This document shows positions 44,456-53,702 of a stretch of DNA of 64,000 bases, piece after piece. Location of the stretch: positions 45,465,854 to 45,529,853 of the forward strand of contig CM070520.1 of the NCBI GenBank assembly GCA_036346375.1, given 5' to 3'. The notes under the pieces were generated by a model. It ran no database searches and was not told where the DNA came from. It saw nothing but the letters and a program-made list of their open reading frames with translations. How positions within the stretch are numbered: the stretch's first letter is position 1; the number at the start of each line of letters is the position of its first letter. Source of the DNA: Guadua angustifolia (Eukaryota > Streptophyta > Magnoliopsida > Poales > Poaceae). The translations under genes and the position numbers were made by a program.

Positions 44456-47400
44456 ATGGCCTCTAATCAGGGACAAATGCCAGAGGGAGTTTGGCCCTCG
44501 AATATAGACGAAGTAGGAACGGGTAGCCTAATGTACTACCTGAACCTACACAATACTGATATGGAGCAACCTGGCGCCACTGCCATGGACTAAACTGACA
44601 CCACTGCCATGGACCAAGCTGACGCCACTAACATGGGCGAGGTAAAGTATTAGTATGTTGTGATTCCCAAAATATTGTAGGGTCAGACGACTAATAACAA
44701 GATCCAATTGCAGGCTCAGACGTCTGATGAACAAAGGCGGCGCGCAAGCCGTGGTCCGAGCAAGATGCCTAAGGGTGTTCACAATATAGTAGAGCTCTCA
44801 GCAGTCGAGGAACCTGCTATACCCGCGTCAACGTTGAAACAGACAGATAGCTCATGAGTACTTGCTAGGGATAATGTGCCCATCAGCTATAGATCATGGA
44901 CCGGCCACCGAGGTGATCAGTGGGTGGTTCTCGATGACCTGAAGGACTTGTTGTGGGACAAGCTAAAAGAAGTATTCCAGTTCCCCCAAGGGTCCGAGGT
45001 GGTTGCAAAGAAACGTGCACTAAATATCATGTGCACATTGTGGAAGAATTGGAAGACGATGTTGAATAAGAACTATGTGAAGAAGAATGAAACACCAAAT
45101 TTTAACATGTATCCAAAGATAAGGGGTTTTGGGAGGACTTGTGGCGTACAAGAATTTTGAAGAAGCCCAGATAGTCAGTCAGAAGAACAAGGCTAACACG
45201 GATAAGAATATGTACCCTCACACACTAGGCACTTGTGAAGAAAATACCTGCATGGGATAGGTGCGAAGAAGAGCTAACCCGCAAGGGCGTCATTCTTGTG
45301 ACGGTTGAGTTGAGTGAACGATCGAAGCACTGGTTGCTTGGGAGGGGGGCTTCTGTCTCAGAAGATAGCAGCTTAAGCTTCAGGAGCGATAGAACCCAGG
45401 AAGTGTCGCAGAAAATAGCAGATGCTCACGTGCAGTCTTCCCAAGGCTTTCTCATGCCACGAAGGGAGAATGACTTGCTGACCGTTGCCCTAGGTAATAA
45501 GGAGCACCCTGGTTTGGTGCCGTGGAAAGAAGGCTTCCCAGCTGATGCATCGTTGTACAAGCGGCCGAAGAGAATAAGAGAAGGTCAACTAGACCATCAA
45601 ATACAAGATGCTGTGGTGAGAGCATTAGCGGAACAGAGAGCGGAGCTAGGTAAAGTTGTGGAGCAAGCAGTACAGAAAGCTCTCAGCTCACGACCGCCAC
45701 CCGATGATAGCCCTCGGAACTTCAGCCACGGTGTTCGTAAGAGTAGCTGCGTGTCCACAGAGATCCCCGAAGAGCATGGACTCCATTTTCCAGTGGATTA
45801 CATCACAGAACCGACATCGTGCAAGCTGCATTTGTCCGCACATGGCATTACCATCAAGGTGGCTGATGGCAGGGCTTGGCCATACGGCTCCTCGCAGGTT
45901 CTGCACTACCGCCTGATACCGTTGGGATTCGCCAGGGTTGAAGTAGACAGTGTAGTATGACAATATTGCAAAATGGAGGTAGAGATTCCTGGCGAGGACG
46001 GAAAAAACAAACTTGGAGAAAACGTGCATGGCTTCCTCACGTGGCGCAAGAACTTGATTATGTTTGGCTCGGACGATGATGACGATAAATATGATGATGA
46101 TGATCAGCCGCACTCTCTACACGCAGACCTGTCACCTAGGAAAAGTGCAACTCCTCCGCCGGCACCAGCCAGAAAAAGTCCAACTCCTCCACCGGCACCA
46201 GCCAGGAACAGTCCAACTCCTCCGCTGGCATATAAGAAGAATCGAACATCAGCACCATCTCAGAAGTCCGCACTGTCTTTTAGCAAATCTCGGTCATCTG
46301 TGAAGTCGGCACAGCCTCAGAAGAAATTACCAGCTGAGATGACTGAAGAAGAACGGAAAAAGGAAATAAGCGCCTGCGTAACATCTCACTTCACAAAGGT
46401 GCCATCACTTGAGAAGACTAAAGTTGATGCTAATGCGCAGAAGTTTTTCTTGAGTATGGCAAAAGTCAAAGGGCGAGCTTCTGAGCCTTCCAAAATGTCG
46501 GACTACGAGTGCATCTCCAGAAAGCAATACTTGAAGGCGGCTAGTGCTGACACGTTGATATCGCAAGCTGAAAGAGATGCTGTTGAACAACTTCGTGCTC
46601 ACGAGCAAGGTCTAAGGTGGAAGTTCTTTTTGGGGCAACCGCTGGTTGAACCAGCTCATTTAGACCACCTAACAACACAATTGTGGTGCATCCATCAGTG
46701 GTACATGCAGCAGTGCAAAAATGGTATGGAGGCGCTCCCAATCAGATACAAAGAATCGGATTTTCACAATGGAGATAACATCTTCTGGGTATTATTCACC
46801 GAATTGTATATGTTGTACCAGCAAGATGCTCTGGACGTGCATGTACTCAGACTGTGGACTTCGTAAGTCTCTATGTATATTATTGTATATTCTTGTACCG
46901 TTTAACTGCATGTCTAACTTGTTTTTTATATATGTAGAATGGAGATACAGACATATAGAAGAAATGGCAATGACAAGTTAGGATTTCTCGATCCGGGGCT
47001 TGCCAACGAGAAAATCATCCTGCAGAGTCCACAGTTTGTTGAAGACTATTTATTTAATACTTTCTTGAAGCTACAATACAAAACCTCCATAGTTTTACCC
47101 AATAACTTTAAGTACATATTACCCTACTTCTAATATTGTTTTACTATTTTTGCGTGACACGATGTGGGACTAATAGGCTATGTTAACATATATGTCTAGG
47201 TTTCACTGGGTCCTCCTCGTCATCGAGATAGATGCTAGTAGGATTTTTGTCTTGGACTCGCTGAGAAAACCACTTAATCTGTATCAAAATTTTTGGGACA
47301 TGATGAACAGGTAAACTCGATCGTTGCGTTATTGCTCTAGTAATATTTTATTCTATTGCATTTAAGCTTAATTACTATTTAAAATCATTCACAAGGCATT

Positions 47401-47890
47401 CGCACGATATTGCAAGAAAAGTGTTCGGTATCGTCCCTACAAGAAAGATTTCCAAATAATAACCGACTTTCCATGCATGAGACAGGACCAGGGAAATAAT
47501 TTATGTGCATACTACGTATGTACAAATATACATTCAATTGTCACGGAGAGTGTTGGCTATAACGAAGCCATAGTATACAATTACACATTGATGCCTACTT
47601 TTCTTTCATTTAACATATATCATCATTAATTAAATTTCTCTTTCCTTCAATAACAACGCTCGGGATGAGAACCAATAAGTTACTAATAACAGAAATTTTA
47701 GCAATTCAAGAGCAGATCGCACGAGCAAGAAGGATTTGAGTTCATGTGGACAAAGTTGGCAAGGGATATTTCAATTGAGCAATTTGAAGCACTGCTTTGT
47801 GAACACCGATGTTGCAGGTGGCTGTGTGATTTCTCATGCCCCAAGGAAAGGGAAGACCCGACTTGCAATCACATTTGTTTAATCTTACCT
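44456..47890 (+). pseudogene. CACTA-2 gene 2: TNPA-like with Ulp1-type protease end
   Basis: The start MASNQGQMPEGVWPS matches CACTA-3 (MASHNGQVPDG at 59730). Parts in order: the Transposase_24-like region (44900-45250; LKDLLWDKLKEVFQFP, MCTLWKNWKTMLN), ALGNKEHPGLVP (45505), a DUF8039-like region (45810-46080; CKLHLSAHGITIKVADG), a Pro/Ser-rich acidic linker (46070-46330) and a helical region (46340-46866). The Ulp1/C48 end is at 47195-47560, with His in FHWVLLVIEID, Asp in VFVLDSLRK-like FVLDSL, and Cys in GNNLCAYYVC. Stops and frameshifts interrupt it (TAA at 44591, near 44860, 45160, 45960 and 47450). TNPA-type proteins bind the subterminal motifs; Ulp1 proteases cut SUMO or similar, and their role in transposons is unclear. 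Confidence 0.82.
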
Positions 47891-48089
47891 TGAGCTTTTC
47901 CCACTATATAGTCTGATGATAATTGCTCCCAGGGGGATGCTGGCTACATGGGAGCAGGAGTTTAAATTTGTTAGAATTTTCTCTTTTTTGTAAGTCCTGA
48001 TATGTATTGAATTTGAACCTACAATTTTATACATAGATAGAGTAATCTATGAAGTACATCTACAAATTTTTTCAGAATTGCATGGCTTG

Positions 48090-48156
48090 TCACTGCCGGT
48101 TCATCCAGAACCGCGGTGATATACATATATCACTGTCGGTTCTTGGTATGAGCGGC

Positions 48157-48207
<51 letters not shown>

Positions 48208-48410
48208 TGCCGGGTTCTAGTGTGAACCAACAGAGATAGTCGAATATCACTGCCGGTTGTACAATGAACCGACAGTGATATCTATTATCATCTTTGGTTC
48301 TGAGCCGCAGTGATAATTCCAGTATTATCGCCGACCAATCATTGCGGCTCCCATAACCGCGAAAGAATGGCGTGGATGAGCTGGTAGGGATGACCTGTTC
48401 TGTAGTAGTG
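48090..48410. promoter_or_regulatory. CACTA-2 right subterminal repeats
   Basis: Five or more copies of the tatcactgccggtt-type motif run to the right terminus. A TA microsatellite of about 40 bases (48161-48202) separates two of them. Confidence 0.75.
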
Positions 48411-48574
48411 TCGTAAGAACACATCACTCCATTAGAATTCATATCCTCATATGTAACATACAAACTCCTGTGTTGTATGCTCAACATGTTCTGCGACTAT
48501 TGGGAATCCGTAGACCAAGTGGTTCACACTTGTTTGTTTGTGCCTTCTTTTCTCCAAACTTGTGTAATACACAA
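48411..48574 (+). pseudogene. Copy B: last WD40 intron, left part
   Basis: The stretch from gaacacatcactccattag to cttgtgtaatacacaa is collinear with copy A intron 16525-16779. A segment in the middle of the copy A intron (about 16610-16730) is missing here. Confidence 0.75.
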
Positions 48575-50721
48575 CTAGATAGGAACCCGCTACGCCAAGG
48601 CCACTATTGCCATACGAAATTTGGTTCGCTGATCCTCTTCGAAAAAATAAAGCTGGAGGACATGCACGCGAATATACAAAACCATAGGTTTTTTTAAACG
48701 GAAAAATAAAGGCGAATGACACGTACGCGAATATACGAAACAATAGGGCCCTTTTTGCAAAACCACCGATCGAAGGGGCTGTATGTAATTTTTTATTCTC
48801 ACAAAACCACCCACCAGTGAAAACAGTCTAGAGAAAAAGGGTGAAAAATTATTAGAGCTGACAACCTTCTTTTGTCGAGCCTAATACTCTACGCGTTTAC
48901 CGAGTAATAATACATGTTTAAAAAAATATCAAAGATCGAGATGGAAAATCGAGTTGGGGAAAAAGTCTAGAGATAAAGATGCACACATATCTCTGGTGAC
49001 AAAAACATTTTTTCCGGGAAAAACGGAGAACACAACCGCAAATAAAAAAACTACGGATTTATTTTGGAAACGAAAAAATAAAGGCGAATGGCCTGTATGC
49101 AAATATACAAAATGATATGGCCCTTTTTGCAAAACCACCGATCGAAGGGCCTGGATGTATTTTTTTTTTCGCAAAACCACCAACCGGTCAAAAATAGTAT
49201 AGAGGAAAAAGGGTGAAAAATTATTAGAGACGATAACCTTCTTTTTGTCGAGTCTAACACTCTACGGTTCACCTAAAAAGGGCTAAAAATTATTAGAGAT
49301 GACAACCTTCTTTTGTCGAACCTAATACTCTACGTGTTCACCGAGCAATAATATATGTCTGCAAAATCACCCACCGGCAAAAAAATAGTCTAGAGGAAAA
49401 AGGGCGAAAAATTATTAGAGATGACGACCTTCTTTTGTCGAGCCTATCACTCTACGATTTCGTAATAACACATGTTTAAAAAAATATCAGAGATCGAGAT
49501 GAAAAATCGAGTTGGGGAAAAAATCTAGAAATAGAACTCGTCGGTGAATCTATGGGTCGCTATAAATCTTCGGACGAATCTACATTTAAAAAAAAACCGC
49601 GGTTATGACCCGTTGGCAACATGTTTAAAAAAATATCAGAGATTGAGATGGAAAATCGAGTTGGGGAAAAAGTCTAGAGATAAATGCGAATATACGAAAC
49701 GATAGGGCCCTTTTTGCAAAACCACTGATCGAAGGGATTGGATGTATTTTTTTTATTTTCGCAAAACCACCAACCGGTCAAAAATAGTATAGAGGAAAAA
49801 AGGTGAAAAATTATTTGAGACGACAACCTTCTTTTGTCGAGCCTAACACTCTACGCGTTCACCGGAAAAAGGGCGAAAATTTTTTAGAGACGACAACCTT
49901 CTTTTGTCGAGCATAACACTCTACGCGTTCACCGGAAAAAGGGCGAAAATTTTTTAGAGACGACAACCTTCTTTTGTCGAGCTTAACACTCTACGCGTTC
50001 ACCGAGCAATAATATATGTTCGCAAAATCACCCACCGGCCAAAAATAGTCTAGAGGAAAAAGGGCGAAAAATTATTAGAGATGACGACCTTCTTTTGTCG
50101 AGCCTATCACTCTACGTTTTCGTAATAATACATGTTTAAAAAAATATCAGAGATCGAGATGAAAAATCGAGTTGGGGAAAAAGTCTAGAAATAGAACCCG
50201 CCGGTGAATCTATAGGCCGCTATAAATCTTCGAACGAATCTACATTTTTTTTTAGAAAAAACCCGCGGTTATGACCCGTTGGCAAATCCATAAGTTGCTA
50301 CAAACCTTTGACGAATCTGTGTTTTCTTGGTGACGAAAACATTTTTTCCGGGTTTTTTGGGCGACGAAAATTTTTTTTCCGGGTTTTTTTGGTGACGAAA
50401 ACATTTTTTTCCTGGAAAAACGGAGAAAGGACCTGAACGTAAGAAGTAGGGACCCGTTTATTAATTTTTTGGACCTGTTCGCTATCCTGAATAATTAGAA
50501 AAAGGCTTGTTCGTGATTTTGAACTTAACTGGAGATTTTTCCGTAAAATACCGCTCTAGGGACCTAAATGCGAAGAAAAAAAATATCTTTCTCTCACAAA
50601 AAATCACGAAGGACCTATCCGTAATTGCGAACAATTGGAGGGGTTTTTTTTCGCAAAATTGCCAAAATGACAGGTGGATGGCCTCCTCGCGCTGCAATTC
50701 TTTCGGCTGTAATAGGTTTGA
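48575..50721 (-). mobile_element. Helitron, 2.15 kb, non-autonomous
   Basis: On the minus strand the element starts TCAAACCTATTACAG (50721) and ends CGGGTTCCTATCTAG (48575). It sits between A (48574) and T (50722) with no target duplication. Copy A has the empty site at 16779/16780 (cacaa|tatgtt). TC start, CTRR end and A^T insertion define Helitrons. No Rep/helicase is encoded. The interior is made of repeated units (next entry). I did not confirm a 3' hairpin. Confidence 0.82.
48600..50300. repeat. Tandem/nested repeat array inside the Helitron
   Basis: The block acaaccttcttttgtcgagc followed by actctacgcgttcacc recurs at about 48865, 49236, 49303, 49424, 49827, 49897, 49965 and 50089. Locally (49827-50000) it forms perfect 70-bp tandem units. 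Longer blocks (aaaatatcagagatcgagatg, gcaaaaccaccgatcgaagg) recur at 300-600 bp spacing. Confidence 0.88.
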
Positions 50722-50739
50722 TATGTTAATTTGTTGTAG

Positions 50740-50821
50740 GATTGTGATTGGACATTATGAAGGATTAGTACTGGCAGAAATTGACCTCGGACAAACTGGT
50801 GCTAGCATGGAAAGGCAGTGA
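50740..50821 (+). pseudogene. Copy B: terminal beta'-COP-like WD40 exon
   Basis: After acceptor tttgttgtag, the exon reads IVIGHYEGLVLAEIDLGQTG and ends with TGA at 50819-50821. It is homologous to copy A 16798-16852 (IAIGNRFGLVLTEVDLG) and closer to coatomer beta' (VVIGYDEG). Copy A ends earlier, at a TAA. All upstream WD40 exons of copy B are gone. Confidence 0.8.
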
Positions 50822-51911
50822 AAAGGCCATACAAGCAACACAACGAAATCTAAACTATTCGTGGGAACGCAGCTGGAACAGAGGCAACAAATCAAGACTG
50901 TCGAAGGGTCTATTAAGTGGAACTATTTCTTATATGTGAACATTGGAGGCAGTGGCGGAGCCAGAAACATTCAAAGAGGGGGGCACTACATGTCTGCGTG
51001 AAAACGTGACTGTGGCGTGGCAAGACCATCATGACATAAAAAACAACCTGCTATGACGTCACTACAAATAACCAATCATATATATATATATCCTCAAGAA
51101 GACAAGGTTGATGCAGGCCAAAATTGAAGACCTTCACATAAAAAGAGATGCAGAGATGGAATTCACTCAGGAAGAGTTGAATGCCACCTCATTAATAGAT
51201 AGTAAGTCAAAGCAACCGCCTGCCGCCGAGTACTTGGTGACCCATGGTCAGGCACAATAAGAGCAGTGCGACACCATTTGCAATCTAAATGTTATAAGTA
51301 ACTCAACTAGTTAGTGTGCTTTACTTTTTATTATGTTGTTAGCCGAGTTAGTTATTACAAATATGATTGTGAGAGGAGTGATGTTTGTTAACAGAGTTCT
51401 TTTGCTGGGCATCTGGCTGGGTGGGGCTGGGTGGGCTCCAGCCCCACCTAGCCCCACTAGCAGCTCCGCCACTGATTGGAGGGCCAGTGGAATACATCTG
51501 TGAATGTGATATGCTCAATATAGATGGGCTCAGCACCTTGCGCTGCAGACCTACCGTATCTTATTTTTATTGGGCTCTTTTATCGTACAATAAATTCAAT
51601 ATGAATGTTTTTTATCTAATAGATCGGATTAGCTAGCATTTATTTATATTTCCCCTAATAGTACAGTAATAGGTATATCGTTAACAAACTCCATGCCCAC
51701 TTCTCCTGTACATAGTCCCGAAATCATAGAAGCACTCAGTGTATGGTCAGCAAACTCAAAATGGTAAGTTGCTATTAGATATTCATTCCGTTACATCTAG
51801 GGCATGCAATGCGCGCTGAATGCTCTAGTGGTATGAATTTTGAGACAAAATCGATGGCGGATAAGATAAGAGGATGTCCTATTTAGATGTAGGCACTCGG
51901 GCCGTGCTTTT
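50822..51911. other. 3' flank of copy B
   Basis: The hAT MITE 50950-51474 lies within otherwise unassigned sequence. The last 20 bases (cactcgggccgtgctttt) are the left part of the GC-rich repeat that continues after CACTA-3 at 63630. Confidence 0.55.
50950..51474. mobile_element. hAT MITE, 525 bp, CAGTGGCGGAGCC ends
   Basis: Terminal inverted repeats CAGTGGCGGAGCC and agctccgccactg are flanked by perfect 8-bp direct repeats attggagg (50942-50949 and 51475-51482). No transposase frame was identified. The ends identify the family also present as fragments at 23297 and 36174. Confidence 0.95.
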
Positions 51912-51959
51912 CACTACTGCATCGCTTCATCCGCGATGCTCCATCACTGTTTAGTAAGC

Positions 51960-52510
51960 GCGAGCGGGTAAGGATAATATTATCACCGCTCGGTTCAATT
52001 TCAACCGACAAGGATATAATATCACCGCCGTTCTAATTTAAACCGGCAAAGGATAAGAATAGTAAAATTTTCTAGCATGAATGGAGGCAATATCATTGCC
52101 GGTTAAGAGAGAACCGATAAAGGATAAGAAGATATCAACGCCGGTTTATATAAAAACCGTAGTAATCTATCGCTGCGGTTTTTGTTTTCAACAGCAAAGT
52201 GATAAGACAATTATCATTGTTGGGTTTAAATTCAACCGGTAGTGATAGGAATAAATGTATGTATAATCGCAATCGATAAAATCATTTGGGCAGGAAACGG
52301 CTCAATATCACTGCCGGTTTTAGATAGAGAACCGGCAGTGAAAGTATTAGTGTCGGTTCAACAATGTAACCGCAAAGGATAAAGTGAATTGCGGAAAAGG
52401 CAGCCATATCATTGCTGGTTTTGAGATAGAACCGGAAGTGATATATTCTTGCGCGGTTCAAGAGAATAAACCGCAAAGTGATAATATGGCACTATATATA
52501 CCTGGCTCTC
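51960..52510. promoter_or_regulatory. CACTA-3 left subterminal repeats and gene 1 promoter
   Basis: Motifs such as atcaccgccg, aaccggcaaaggataag and tatcactgccggtttt alternate in orientation for about 500 bp. They end in cactatatatacctgg (TATA box near 52493), followed by the same leader seen in CACTA-2 (gagaggagctctg). Confidence 0.7.
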
Positions 52511-52889
52511 TTCCCCAAGATGTCCGCAATGTGAGAGGAGCTCTGTTCTTGCTCGATTGGGGTGGAGAGGGGCTAATTTTTGCTCTCAAATTTGGTGTAA
52601 TTTGTCGTTTCTAACCGATCTAAGGTTCAGATATTGCTTAGTTGGATATTACATTCTATATTGTTGTGGGTTGTAATTAGAATTATTGATTGCCTAGTCA
52701 ACACAATTAGATTTGTAATCTAGAGTTTAGATTTGAAATTACCAACTTTTATATGTATAGTGATTGCATTTAATAAGTTGATTGAATTTAAATGTGGTAG
52801 CACTTCATAATTAACTATTGTTTAATCTAAATACTTAAAATTGTTTCTTTATTTCGTATGTTAATTTAATATACGTAAGTAATGTAAAT

Positions 52890-53370
52890 TTGTCGACGGA
52901 CCATTATATATAACTAATAGCAATTATTTAATTGATTTTACAATCGAGATTTGGATATAGATTTATATATAACTAATAGCAACCACGTACCAGGCCAAAC
53001 GTTCATCAATAAACATGAAGGTCAGATCGTAGCTTAGTTGTATAATTAAAGATATGCTTTATTTTGTTTGAAGGTCAAGCTTCAATTTGTAATATAAACA
53101 TTTTGTACGAAGGACATGCTTCAATTTGTAATGTATGGAGTATTGATTATTATAATCATCCAGAAAAAGTAAATGTCCAATGGATGAAAAGGTATATAAT
53201 TGATGTAAAAAGGCCATGCATAAAAGAATTATGTTGCTCATCCAATACTCCTTGATAAAATAGTACTGAAATGAGAGAAGAGGAGACAATAGTACTCAAA
53301 TTTGTTGGACGGACCATTATATATAACTAATAGCAATTATTTAATTGGTTTTACAATCGAGATTTGGATA
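52890..53370. repeat. Duplicated block with transposase 3' flank sequence
   Basis: A 110-bp block (ggaccattatatataactaatagcaattattt...) occurs at 52908 and again at 53309. Between the copies lies sequence (53010-53195) matching the 3' flank of gene 1 at 56880-57065. It starts with aggtcagatcgtagcttag, the end of the transposase. This looks like an insertion of a deleted relative or an internal duplication. Confidence 0.7.
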
Positions 53371-53424
53371 TAGATTTATATGTAATGAAAATTTCTACAT
53401 TAATTAGAAACCGTCTGTAATGAG

Positions 53425-53624
53425 CACTGTAGCCATCACAGACGGTTATATTTAGAAACCGTCTGTGATATTTCTTGCATCACGATTTACCGTAATATAA
53501 AACCGTCTGTGGTATATAAATGGTACGGTTTGAGTACATAACCGTCTGTGATGTTCCATATCATAGACGGTTTTCCAGAACCATCTGTGATCGTGCATAT
53601 GATATAAGCCCTGCTGTAGTAGTG
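53425..53624. mobile_element. Small CACTA-type MITE
   Basis: Repeats of accgtctgtgat in both orientations fill the block, which ends ctgctgtagtagtg at 53624 (complement CACTACTACAGCAGG). The left end is probably cactgtagccatcacag (53425), though similar motifs extend to 53409. Target repeats were not confirmed. It lies in the leader intron of CACTA-3 gene 1. Confidence 0.6.
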
Positions 53625-53702
53625 ATAACAAATTAAATGTATAAAACAATTTGTGAGCACTTATTGATTTACTGAGATTTTATTTGTTGTAAATATTTGT
53701 AG

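Larger units (their letters stand above)
36788..48410 (+). mobile_element. CACTA-2 (En/Spm family), two-gene element
   Basis: The left end CACTACTACACAACAG (36788) and right end ctgttctgtagtagtg (48410) are inverted with few differences. Motif TATCACTGCCGGTT and its complement cluster at 36810-37060, 41760-42050 and 48090-48320. Gene 1 (38115-41359) is a TNP2 transposase and gene 2 (44456-47890) a TNPA-like/Ulp1 protein. The 3-bp flanks differ (gtg, tcg). The left flank is copia pol and the right flank an intron of copy B, so the element is either two elements fused or lies at a deletion. Confidence 0.85.

Noticed and set aside
36788..48410. CACTA-2 as a single clean insertion
   Set aside because: The 3-bp flanks differ and the left and right neighbours come from unrelated sequences that do not rejoin.
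48600..50300. Possible CRISPR array because of regular repeats
   Set aside because: Units are nested, 70 bp or longer, with no unique spacers, in a plant intron; the block is Helitron-internal.
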